Shown piece after piece: positions 1-6,300 of a DNA stretch of 9,184 nucleotides. How positions within the stretch are numbered: position 1 is the stretch's first letter; each line of letters starts with the position of its first letter. Source of the DNA: UBA7985 sp965661545. Its GTDB lineage: Bacteria; Pseudomonadota; Alphaproteobacteria; UBA7985. Under the pieces are notes generated by a model. The model was not told where the DNA came from. It searched no databases and saw only the letters and a program-made list of their open reading frames with translations. A program made the position numbers and the translations under genes. Where the stretch lies: contig CBFIEF010000054.1 in the NCBI GenBank assembly GCA_965661545.1, positions 1 to 9,184 of the forward strand, in the 5' to 3' direction.

Positions 1-14
1 CCCCTTTACCTTTT

Positions 15-25
15 AAAGAATCTTT
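15..25. repeat. AAAGAATCTTT palindrome, copy 1
   Basis: This is a perfect inverted repeat (AAAGA-A-TCTTT) followed by ATTAT, which resembles a -10 box. The same sequence recurs at 341-351 and, with one changed centre base, at 7125-7135. Palindromes of this size between genes are often repressor sites, but no protein can be assigned. Confidence 0.4.
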
Positions 26-178
26 ATTATCACCAACCACAGGTTCTCAAGGACTGAGGGCGCTTCCGGACTCGCACAAGAAGGAAGCAACAATCCCCCG
101 GCCTTAAATGGAACCAAGGGTCGGATTGGTCTCCCATTCAAAAGCAGACCATCACTTCTCCACCCGCAATTGAGTTCG

Positions 179-214
179 AAAAGCGGCGCTATCCTCGGGA
201 TGGGGCCGCTTTTT
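179..214 (+). terminator. Terminator-like hairpin of an upstream transcript
   Basis: AAAAGCGGC (179-187) pairs with GCCGCTTTT (205-213), and an inner ATCC/GGAT stem (191-194 with 198-201) fits inside the loop. The hairpin ends in a run of T and has a run of A on its left side, so it could stop transcription in either direction. No gene end is visible upstream, so what it terminates is unknown. Confidence 0.5.
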
Positions 215-340
215 GGTTTTCTGGCCCCATTCCTGCCTGAATACGCGAACGCATCCCGCTCTCCACGACCTCATGGTGTCAAAACTGCCACTAACCACAC
301 TCGTATTGCGGGATTCTCGCAGAATCACCTGTTCGGCAAA

Positions 341-351
341 AAAGAATCTTT
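341..351. repeat. AAAGAATCTTT palindrome, copy 2
   Basis: This is identical to the copy at 15-25 and lies about 115 bases before the first porin start, where an operator would be expected. It is followed by TTAAAAG rather than ATTA. The role is inferred from position only. Confidence 0.4.
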
Positions 352-384
352 TAAAAGAGCATCAGAGGTTAGCAAGTGAAGGGC

Positions 385-410
385 GCGACCGGGGTGCGAA
401 ACCCAGTCGC
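385..410 (+). promoter_or_regulatory. Leader hairpin of porin 1
   Basis: GCGAC (385-389) pairs with GTCGC (406-410), and GGG with CCC forms an inner stem after a C/A mismatch. It sits about 55 bases before the porin start, so it would lie in the 5' untranslated RNA if transcription begins upstream. Its function is unknown; stabilising or regulatory leader structures are common in porin messages. Confidence 0.3.
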
Positions 411-465
411 AAGAACTCTTCCAAGAATAACAGACCTCTTGAATCTTTTTTGGAGAAGAGAAAAC

Positions 466-2022
466 ATGAAAAAGTTCCTGATTGCAGGCTCCAGCCTCGC
501 AGCAGTAGCAGCAGCGGGCTCCGCTGGTGCAGTAGACGTAACGCTCGGCGGTTCCATCGACATGGGCGTTGAATTCGGCGTTGGTAAATCCCAGAACGGC
601 CTACAGGTTGGCGCGGCGTACAACACTATCTCCCTGAGCCTCGCAGCAGCCGGCACAACCGACGCTGGCATGAAATACGGCGGTTCCTTCACGCTTGCTA
701 CGGTTACCGAGATTTCCATCAGTGACTACGGTCTCAATGACGCTGGCACGATGAAGAACCTCGTAAAGATGACTGTTGCTGGTGCGACCGACCTCGAAGC
801 GGCTGTATACAACGTATCTGGTGGTCAAGCGATTGACGCTGACAAGATCGTCGGTGTGAAGATCAATTCCAGCTGGCAGTCAGTAGGCGCAACGCCTGAA
901 GCATTCGGTTTGGGTGTGTTGCCGGTTGATGCCGCAGCAGTTTGTAAGGTCGCTGGTATCGGTGGTGGTGCCACCTACACGGTAACGCGGATGACGGCTA
1001 ACGGTGAAGCCGCTGTTCCGGCGGTTGAGGTTAAGGTTACGGCCTTGGATGAAGGCTATTTGCCTGCTGGCCATCTGACTGCCGGTACCGTCACGCTCTC
1101 TAGCGTCGCTGCAACGGCTAAGCCTGCAGAAGTCAAAGCTGGCTTCGCTTTTATGACAGCTGATGATGCGGAAGCTCAGGTGAACGCCGCCGGCGCTGTT
1201 GCGACTGCTATTACCAATGCTGACGTTTTTGTTGGTCCGTTTATGGAAGTTAAGTTGCAGTCTTCTTCAACCAAGATGGTTGTTGGTGCTGTGTGTGTAG
1301 AAGGTGTTGATGCATCTGAAACAAACTTCTTCTTGAACAACGCTTCGAAAATCGTGACCGCTTCTGACGCTTCGATCTTTATCGAAGGTGGTTTCGGTAA
1401 GCTGACACTGCAGACTGGCGATTACGCTGGTGGTGTTTCCGCGATTGGTGACGCTGGTGATGCGGCTGACCTCGACGTTCAGGGTTTGGCTGTTATCGTT
1501 GAAGGCGTTGGCCTCCTCGGTGCAAATCCATTCATTGCTGTTGATCTTGCGCCAACCACGAACCCAGCAGTCCCATCGAGCCTTGAAAACCTTGAGATCC
1601 TGACCGGTGGTACAATCGACATGGGCGGTCTTTCGGCTGCTGTTGACGTTGCGCTGACCTCCGACGATGTCGTTGACATCGTTGGCTGGGATCTCGGTTT
1701 GGATTACGCGATGGGCGACATGGCTCTGTCCTTCGCTTACGACAGCGACAACGATTGGGGCATGAGTGCTTCCATGGGTGTGGCTGGTTTCGCGGTTGAC
1801 GCGACCATCTACAACAACGACGCTGGCCCACACGAGAAGAGCGGCCTGTTCTACTCTGTTGGCGCTTCCACGTCCTTGAACGGCTTCGGTCTGTCCTTGG
1901 GTGTTGATCAGGACATGCAGCCTACTGTTGGTCTGTCTAAGTCCATGGGTGGCCTGAGCGTATACGCTGGCTACGACGCTGCTGACGAAGGCGGCAAGGT
2001 CGGCGCGACGCTGTCCTTCTAA
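466..2022 (+). CDS. Outer membrane porin, large form (paralogue 1)
   Basis: The product is a 518-residue precursor of a beta-barrel porin that would let small solutes cross the outer membrane. Residues 1-22 form a Sec signal peptide (Lys-Lys, hydrophobic core, predicted cut after Ala-Gly-Ala before VDVTLGGS). The mature chain opens with the VTLGGSIDMG strand typical of alphaproteobacterial Gram-negative porins. It ends in GATLSF, whose final Phe is the usual signal for outer membrane assembly. Many alternating Gly, aromatic and polar residues fit beta strands. At over 500 residues it is longer than the usual 300-400 residue porin. The start at 466 is chosen over an in-frame ATG at 376 because GGAGAAG (452-458) precedes it and the signal peptide begins there. 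Only two cysteines occur (160 and 277); they flank the segment that differs from the neighbouring paralogue. Solute preference cannot be read. The porin call is firm; the exact family is less so. Confidence 0.88.
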   Translation: MKKFLIAGSSLAAVAAAGSAGAVDVTLGGSIDMGVEFGVGKSQNGLQVGAAYNTISLSLAAAGTTDAGMKYGGSFTLATVTEISISDYGLNDAGTMKNLVKMTVAGATDLEAAVYNVSGGQAIDADKIVGVKINSSWQSVGATPEAFGLGVLPVDAAAVCKVAGIGGGATYTVTRMTANGEAAVPAVEVKVTALDEGYLPAGHLTAGTVTLSSVAATAKPAEVKAGFAFMTADDAEAQVNAAGAVATAITNADVFVGPFMEVKLQSSSTKMVVGAVCVEGVDASETNFFLNNASKIVTASDASIFIEGGFGKLTLQTGDYAGGVSAIGDAGDAADLDVQGLAVIVEGVGLLGANPFIAVDLAPTTNPAVPSSLENLEILTGGTIDMGGLSAAVDVALTSDDVVDIVGWDLGLDYAMGDMALSFAYDSDNDWGMSASMGVAGFAVDATIYNNDAGPHEKSGLFYSVGASTSLNGFGLSLGVDQDMQPTVGLSKSMGGLSVYAGYDAADEGGKVGATLSF

Positions 2023-2046
2023 GTCTCTTAAGACACAAATAATACA

Positions 2047-2070
2047 GGTGCGCTCCTCCGCGAGCGCACC
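2047..2070 (+). ncRNA. Conserved 3' UTR hairpin with CUCCUCC, copy 1
   Basis: GGTGCGCTC (2047-2055) pairs perfectly with GAGCGCACC (2062-2070) around the loop CTCCGC. No T tract follows directly, so this is not the terminator itself. CTCCTCC (2053-2059) spans the stem top and loop and is complementary to strong Shine-Dalgarno sequences. The same hairpin, with no changes, follows the second porin. Whether it is an independent small RNA, a 3' stabiliser or part of a compound terminator is not decided by the sequence. Confidence 0.45.
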
Positions 2071-2076
2071 GTCAAC

Positions 2077-2112
2077 TGGCGAGGCCGCGCAAGCAGCCTC
2101 GCCATTTTTTTT
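2077..2112 (+). terminator. Rho-independent terminator of porin 1
   Basis: TGGCGAGGC (2077-2085) pairs with GCCTCGCCA (2096-2104), with a possible GCAA tetraloop at the tip, followed directly by eight T (2105-2112). It lies 55 bases after the stop codon and should end the porin 1 transcript, so porin 2 probably has its own promoter. Confidence 0.85.
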
Positions 2113-2234
2113 GCTGAAATCGAACGTCAACTTAGGGTTATGTCCCATTAGGCTGGACATATGGGAGAAGGCCCGGATTCGATGAGGTAAATACGACACT
2201 AATTTCAGGCAAAATTCTCTTAAAAAACTTTAAA

Positions 2235-2265
2235 TTGATTGATCCCATACCTTTTTAGGTAAAAT
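2235..2265 (+). promoter_or_regulatory. Possible promoter of porin 2
   Basis: TTGATT (2235-2240) resembles a -35 box and TAAAAT (2260-2265) a -10 box, but the 19-base spacer is long. The inverted repeat TACCT-TTTT-AGGTA (2248-2261) overlaps the spacer and -10, which suits an operator. This is a weak call. Confidence 0.25.
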
Positions 2266-2285
2266 CCTCTGGCTGGTTTCGGTGA

Positions 2286-2331
2286 GAGGGGAGTTTGGTG
2301 CGTGTGTGGCGCCCAAACAAAAATACCCCTC
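2286..2331 (+). promoter_or_regulatory. Two-tier leader hairpin of porin 2
   Basis: GAGGGG (2286-2291) pairs with CCCCTC (2326-2331), and inside it GTTTGG (2293-2298) pairs with CCAAAC (2313-2318). The structure ends 38 bases before the porin 2 start and 24 bases before its ribosome binding site, so it does not mask the site directly. Its sequence is unrelated to the leader hairpin of porin 1. Confidence 0.35.
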
Positions 2332-2369
2332 CGAATGATTAAACCGGCATCATTTGGAGAAGAGAAATC

Positions 2370-4037
2370 ATGAAAAAATTCCTGATTGCGGGCTCTAGCC
2401 TCGCAGCGATAGCAGCAGCGGGCTCCGCTGGTGCAGTCGACGTAACGCTCGGCGGTTCCATCGACATGGGCGTCGAGTTCGGCGTTGGTAAAGATAAAAA
2501 CAGCATGTCCATCGGCGACGCCTACAACAGCGTTTCGTTGAGCCTTGCCGTGGCTGGCACAACCGACGCCGGTCTGAAATACGGCGCATCGTTCGGCCTC
2601 GCGACCAGCGCTGAGCTGTCTCTCGACGCGTACGCGGATGCGAATGGCGATAAGCACCTGGTCAAAATGAACGTCGAAGGCGCAACCGACATCGAAGCTG
2701 CCGCTAACAACGTATCCGGCGGCCAAATGGTTGCTGCTGCAGACATCGTTGGCGTCAAAATCAACTCATCATGGATGTCCGTTGGCGATACCCAAACCGG
2801 CTATGGAATGACCGTCGGGTCGGTCGATGCAGCAAACGTTTGTAAAATCGGCGGAATGGTCGAGGAAGCGGACCTCAGCTTCCCGGATGGCGAGTTCTTC
2901 GGTATTGCTGCACAGACCATCGGTGGTAACCTGACCGGAACAATCGAATACTCAGCAGGCCCTTACAACCAATATCTTGCAGCAGGGCAACTTGCAGACA
3001 ATGGCGGACTGGAGACGTTTGGCAATGACCCCAGCTGGCAGGTGGATAAGTTTATCCTGACTGCAAATACGGTCAATGGTAACGAGCGAATTGAGATTGC
3101 GGCGGCATCCCCCCGCAGCAATGGTTATCAAACAGACGATAAGTTCGACGTACGGATTAATGACGGTAACGTTTCCGGATACGCCATCGATGATGACCCT
3201 GTTGCAGCCCCAGACGATGCTGAAGTTGTCGTTTCCGCAAAGGTCTATGCGGGCCCATTCATGGAAGTGAAGCTGCAGTCTTCTTCGACCAAAATGGTTA
3301 TTGGTGCTGTATGTGTCGAAGGCGTTGATAACTCTGAAACCAATTACTTCATGGACGTTGCGTCCAAGGTGATGACCGCGTCCGACGCGACTGTTTTCAT
3401 CGAAGGTGGTTTCGGCAAGATCACGCTGCAAACCGGTGACTACGCTGGTGGTGTTTCCGCGATTGGTGATGCCGGTGATGAAGCTGATCTGGAAGTTAAC
3501 GGTCTTGGTGTCATCATCGAAGGCGTTGGCTTGCTGGGCGGCAGCCCATTCCTCGCGGTTGACCTGGCTCCGGCCTCGGCGACTGCAGCATCCAACCTGA
3601 CCACGCTCGAGATTCTGACCGGCGGCACAATCGACATGGGCGGTCTTTCCGCTGCTGTTGACGTAATGCTGAGCTCAGACGACGTTCTGGACATCAAGTC
3701 TTGGGACTTGGGTCTCGACTACGCGATGGGCGACATGGCTCTGGCCTTCGCCTACGACAGCTCCAACGCGTGGGGCATGAGTGCTTCCATGGACGTTGCT
3801 GGTTTCGGCGTTGACGCTACGCTCTACAACAAAGCGGCTGGCGCGCATGAGAAGAGCGGCCTGTTCTACTCTGTGGGCGCGTCCACGTCCTTGAACGGCT
3901 TCGGCTTGTCCTTGGGTGTTGATCAGGATCTGCAGCCTACTGTTGGTCTGTCCAAGTCCATGGGTGGCCTGAGCGTATACGCTGGCTACGACGCTGCTGA
4001 TGAAGGCGGCAAGGTCGGCGCGACGTTGTCCTTCTAA
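2370..4037 (+). CDS. Outer membrane porin, large form (paralogue 2)
   Basis: The 555-residue precursor is a close relative of the upstream porin, with the same 22-residue signal peptide pattern, the same VDVTLGGS mature start and the same GATLSF end. It should form a trimeric or similar barrel in the outer membrane, as the family does. GGAGAAG (2356-2362) sits 14 bases before the ATG, exactly as in the upstream gene, which fixes the start. Its two cysteines (158 and 315) bound a segment about 40 residues longer than in paralogue 1, rich in Asn, Asp, Gly and Tyr, which fits a surface loop or a plug-like insertion. From TMVNG-like middle sequence to the GPFMEVKLQSSSTKM stretch the two proteins rejoin. 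It has its own terminator and unrelated upstream DNA, so the pair is probably expressed under different conditions. Substrate is unknown. Confidence 0.88.
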   Translation: MKKFLIAGSSLAAIAAAGSAGAVDVTLGGSIDMGVEFGVGKDKNSMSIGDAYNSVSLSLAVAGTTDAGLKYGASFGLATSAELSLDAYADANGDKHLVKMNVEGATDIEAAANNVSGGQMVAAADIVGVKINSSWMSVGDTQTGYGMTVGSVDAANVCKIGGMVEEADLSFPDGEFFGIAAQTIGGNLTGTIEYSAGPYNQYLAAGQLADNGGLETFGNDPSWQVDKFILTANTVNGNERIEIAAASPRSNGYQTDDKFDVRINDGNVSGYAIDDDPVAAPDDAEVVVSAKVYAGPFMEVKLQSSSTKMVIGAVCVEGVDNSETNYFMDVASKVMTASDATVFIEGGFGKITLQTGDYAGGVSAIGDAGDEADLEVNGLGVIIEGVGLLGGSPFLAVDLAPASATAASNLTTLEILTGGTIDMGGLSAAVDVMLSSDDVLDIKSWDLGLDYAMGDMALAFAYDSSNAWGMSASMDVAGFGVDATLYNKAAGAHEKSGLFYSVGASTSLNGFGLSLGVDQDLQPTVGLSKSMGGLSVYAGYDAADEGGKVGATLSF

Positions 4038-4062
4038 GTCTCTCAAGACATAAAAAAATACA

Positions 4063-4086
4063 GGTGCGCTCCTCCGCGAGCGCACC
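4063..4086 (+). ncRNA. Conserved 3' UTR hairpin with CUCCUCC, copy 2
   Basis: GGTGCGCTC (4063-4071) pairs with GAGCGCACC (4078-4086); stem and loop are identical to the hairpin after porin 1, including CTCCTCC (4069-4075). It precedes the T-tract hairpin and lacks its own T run. Exact conservation contrasts with changes in the adjoining terminator stem. Confidence 0.45.
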
Positions 4087-4092
4087 GTCGAC

Positions 4093-4127
4093 TGGCGAGG
4101 TTGCTTGAGCAGCCTCGCTATTTTTTT
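4093..4127 (+). terminator. Rho-independent terminator of porin 2
   Basis: TGGCGAGG (4093-4100) pairs with CCTCGCTA (4113-4120), extended by TTGCT/AGCAG inside, followed by seven T (4121-4127). Compared with the first copy the upper stem has changed on both sides while still pairing, so the structure rather than the sequence is kept. Confidence 0.85.
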
Positions 4128-4356
4128 GCCGTGCCATAGCTGCACCCACAGCGCGCGCTACAAGACCTTGCGTGATACGCGACAAGCCTCCCTCCGACAA
4201 AGAATCGTCACAGATGTGGAGCCCCTTTGTCAGTCCTTAGCCCGTTCTGAAGCGCCCAAATCCTCCGTTCACACGCTCAAATAGAGGCGAAATCACATTT
4301 TTGGTAGCTCCTAATGTGGCGGAATTACCACAAAATTCTATCAAATATTACACGAA

Positions 4357-4385
4357 TTGAAAACGCGACCTTGGGCTGATGCAAT
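4357..4385 (+). promoter_or_regulatory. Possible promoter of the acidic protein gene
   Basis: TTGAAA (4357-4362, five of six matches to the -35 consensus), a 17-base spacer and TGCAAT (4380-4385, four of six to the -10). Transcription would start near 4392, giving a leader of about 118 bases that includes the hairpin at 4429-4455. Inferred from consensus only. Confidence 0.3.
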
Positions 4386-4509
4386 CATCGTACATTCGTA
4401 TGAAGTGGTCTGAAAAAGCAGAGGAGCCGCCGGTTGGGATCAGAACGATACCGGCAAATCAAGGCTCTCCGGAAAAAAACAATGACCGCCAATGTATGGA
4501 GAAGTGAAA

Positions 4510-6228
4510 ATGACTTTCTTGAAGAAGAGGCAAGCCCCTGCTGCTGCTCGAGTTAAGCAAAAAAGTGGTAAAGCTGCGGCTGGAATGGCCGCGGCAGTGC
4601 TAGCCGGCGGAGCAGCATTCGCATCGAATGCAGATGCCGCAAATTTGGTTGAGGGCGTTGTCTCTTTCATCATCAATGCTGATGGCTCTCTCACTGCGAC
4701 TTATGTCGATGGTTCACAAATGACTTATGCTGCCGGACGCTACATCGTCGAGGCTGGTAAACTGATGCAAGTGGATCTCGGCGGTATGCCAAGTCTTGCA
4801 TTGGGTGGCGTATTAGGTGGCGTATTGGGCGGTAGTTTAGCCGCTGTAGCCCTCAGCCCTGAAGTTACTAACGGTGTTGATGGCCAAGATGGCGCGGACG
4901 GCACCGATGGCCAAGACGGCAACGACGGAGGAGGCGGGGAAGACGGCGGCGACGGAGAAGACGGCAACGACGGAGAAGGCGGCGACGACGATGATGATAG
5001 TGAAATCGGGCCTGATTTTGAGGACGACGAAGACTTCATAACAACCGCCTCTGGAGAACTTGAATTCGGCGATCCTGAAGTCAAGAGTGTCGTGCTTAAA
5101 GGTGACAATGACGACATCGATGTGATCGACATTGATAACGTCTACGATGATGACGATCTCACAATTGAGAATCTCGACGACGGGGACCGGGTCGAGATTT
5201 CCAATAGCGATCCGATAAACAATCTAACGCTTGATCCACACGACAGCGACGGCTCTATCATTGTCAGCCTAGAGGGCCTTACGATCAACGAGGTGTTGGA
5301 AGTAGGCAAAGCTTCCGAGGTCAGCATTGAAGCTAGCGGTTCGAGTGAAAGCAGCATTGCAGCGCTAGACCTAAATGACGACGCTAAGACGCTTAAATTG
5401 GAGGGTGAACAGCGCCTCTCAATTATTGAATTTTCCAAGGAAGATGGCCTCGAGCAAGTTGATGCATCAGGATCCAACGCCGGCATTACAATTGGAGACT
5501 TCGACGGCACCACTCTATTATCCGATGGTGCTACAGGTCTGCGGGACTTGAATGATTTTGATGGCTCCGACTTCAACGACGTGTTGGCTGTTGATAACAT
5601 TGGTGACGATGCAGACATTAACCTCGGTGAGGGCGATGATGTGCTGATTCTCCAAGATGATGGTCTTGAAGGCAGTATTCTTATTTTTGCAGGGTTAGGT
5701 GCTGACATAGTGGACGTGTCGGACGCGCAGGCTGACGGCGACACCACCATCACTATTGATCTTGGATCAGACACTGACGCAGATACCCTAATCCTCGGGG
5801 ACGATAACGCTAACCTTAACAGTGACTCTGAAGACGATAATTTTGCTGTGATCCAAAACTTCATAGTGGGCACGGACAAGCTGGTCATTCAGGGAGTGGC
5901 CAGTGACGGTGTAGCAACCTCAGCTTCGGATGATCTAGATAACGGCGTGAATATCCATACGGATGCATTGAGCGGCGACATTGACCTGACGGATGCGGAG
6001 GCTGTCTCTGACGCGTTAGCAAGTGTTTACAACTATGATAATGCCGGAGAATCAACGTACGTTCTGGTGAATAACGGTACCGATTCTGCGCTCTATTTCT
6101 TTGAAGATGACGATGATAGCGGGCTTGCCGATGATGGTGACGAAGCCAGTCTGGTTGCGATCTTCGAAGACGTTCCGGATATGAGCAGCTTGGCCGCAAG
6201 CCACGTAGAATTCATTGGAGCCGATTAG
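4510..6228 (+). CDS. Extremely acidic RTX-like secreted or surface protein
   Basis: The 572-residue product is probably exported and calcium-binding, perhaps an adhesin or surface-layer-like protein. The start at 4510 is preferred to an in-frame ATG at 4492 because GGAGAAG (4498-4504) lies just upstream of it. Residues about 1-45 carry many Lys/Arg and then an Ala-rich hydrophobic stretch ending SNADAA, like a long Sec signal. A short globular part follows (about 45-92), then a glycine-zipper segment (LGGVLGGVLGGSLAA) and thirteen Gly-X-X triplets (122-160), eleven ending in Asp. The rest is rich in Asp. It includes GEGDDVL (373-379), GLGADIVD and FIVGTDKL (451-458), patterns seen in RTX proteins and type I secretion substrates. 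A C-terminal STYVLVNNG...ALYFFEDDDD region resembles type I secretion target domains. By hand count about 132 Asp+Glu face about 19 Lys+Arg, and no Cys occurs. Function is inferred; no exact homologue is recognised. Confidence 0.72.
   Translation: MTFLKKRQAPAAARVKQKSGKAAAGMAAAVLAGGAAFASNADAANLVEGVVSFIINADGSLTATYVDGSQMTYAAGRYIVEAGKLMQVDLGGMPSLALGGVLGGVLGGSLAAVALSPEVTNGVDGQDGADGTDGQDGNDGGGGEDGGDGEDGNDGEGGDDDDDSEIGPDFEDDEDFITTASGELEFGDPEVKSVVLKGDNDDIDVIDIDNVYDDDDLTIENLDDGDRVEISNSDPINNLTLDPHDSDGSIIVSLEGLTINEVLEVGKASEVSIEASGSSESSIAALDLNDDAKTLKLEGEQRLSIIEFSKEDGLEQVDASGSNAGITIGDFDGTTLLSDGATGLRDLNDFDGSDFNDVLAVDNIGDDADINLGEGDDVLILQDDGLEGSILIFAGLGADIVDVSDAQADGDTTITIDLGSDTDADTLILGDDNANLNSDSEDDNFAVIQNFIVGTDKLVIQGVASDGVATSASDDLDNGVNIHTDALSGDIDLTDAEAVSDALASVYNYDNAGESTYVLVNNGTDSALYFFEDDDDSGLADDGDEASLVAIFEDVPDMSSLAASHVEFIGAD
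4873..4989 (+). repeat. Gly-X-Asp coding minisatellite
   Basis: Thirteen consecutive Gly-X-X codon triplets, built from related GGC/GGA-N3-GAC/GAT units, encode residues 122-160 of the acidic protein, and an Asp run (GAC/GAT) follows. Such repeats can change length by slippage. Proline is absent, so it is collagen-like only in glycine spacing. Confidence 0.7.
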
Positions 6229-6240
6229 AAATTGAAGGAT

Positions 6241-6272
6241 GAGACTTGCACGGCTTTGGCTGTGCAAGTCTC
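6241..6272. terminator. Strong hairpin between convergent genes
   Basis: GAGACTTGCAC (6241-6251) pairs perfectly with GTGCAAGTCTC (6262-6272), with three more inner pairs including one G-U. It lies between the ends of the acidic protein gene and the minus-strand regulator gene. Neither side has a clean T tract, so it may be a weak or bidirectional terminator, or a 3' protecting structure. Confidence 0.5.
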
Positions 6273-6300
6273 TCTCCGCTCAAGACTTAGATTTAAGCCA

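Larger units (their letters stand above)
1..465. other. Gene-free region upstream of the first porin
   Basis: No convincing gene is visible on either strand. Short open frames here run across a hairpin, lack a good ribosome binding site and look like chance. The region holds two copies of the palindrome AAAGAATCTTT (15-25 and 341-351), a weak hairpin (TGGTCT at 127-132 with AGACCA at 146-151), a terminator-like hairpin near 179-214, a 6-bp inverted repeat (GATTCT/AGAATC, 312-326) and a leader hairpin at 385-410. Bases 1-178 probably belong to the 3' or 5' flank of a gene outside the window. I could not pick out a clear sigma-70 promoter for the porin. Confidence 0.6.
2023..2369. other. Intergenic region between the two porins
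   Basis: This holds no gene. In order it carries two 3' hairpins of porin 1 (2047-2112), two overlapping alternative inverted repeats (2139-2166), an AT-rich stretch with a possible promoter near 2235-2265 that includes the inverted repeat TACCT/AGGTA (2248-2261), and a two-tier leader hairpin (2286-2331) before the ribosome binding site of porin 2. Confidence 0.7.
452..4127 (+). repeat. Tandem duplication of porin gene with its 3' end
   Basis: Two units, about 452-2112 and 2356-4127, align from the ribosome binding site to the T tract after the stop codon. The first 41 residues differ at one position and the last 63 at one position, whereas the middle (roughly codons 160-275 of copy 1 and 158-315 of copy 2) barely aligns. 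Upstream of the ribosome binding sites no similarity is visible, so the duplicated unit carries its own terminator but not its promoter, or the promoters have since diverged. Confidence 0.85.
4038..4509. other. Intergenic region before the acidic secreted protein
   Basis: No gene is supported here. After the two 3' hairpins of porin 2 (4063-4127) the DNA is plain until an AT-richer stretch at 4285-4360, which contains short inverted repeats (TGGTA/TACCA, GAATT/AATTC) and a possible promoter at 4357-4385. A leader hairpin follows (GCCGGT 4429-4434 with ACCGGC 4450-4455), then the ribosome binding site. Confidence 0.6.

Noticed and set aside
172..187. GAGTTCGAA, reminiscent of a tRNA T-arm
   Set aside because: No acceptor stem, anticodon arm or CCA end can be built around it; it belongs to the edge of the hairpin at 179-214.
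376..465. In-frame upstream extension of porin 1
   Set aside because: The signal peptide and GGAGAAG site both place the start at 466; the extension would bury the signal peptide.
170..572. Short forward frames before porin 1
   Set aside because: They run across a terminator-like hairpin and into the porin start, with no ribosome binding site.
1267..2199. Long open frame on the minus strand opposite porin 1
   Set aside because: It mirrors the porin coding pattern, has no recognisable domain or good ribosome binding site, and similar frames occur opposite porin 2.
452..4127. Composite transposon or mobile element as cause of the duplication
   Set aside because: No transposase, terminal inverted repeats or target duplications are visible; ordinary tandem duplication is enough.
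5142..5888. Ser-rich open frame on the minus strand opposite the acidic protein
   Set aside because: Its composition is the mirror of Asp-rich GAC/GAT codons, which leaves few stop codons on the other strand; no domain is seen.
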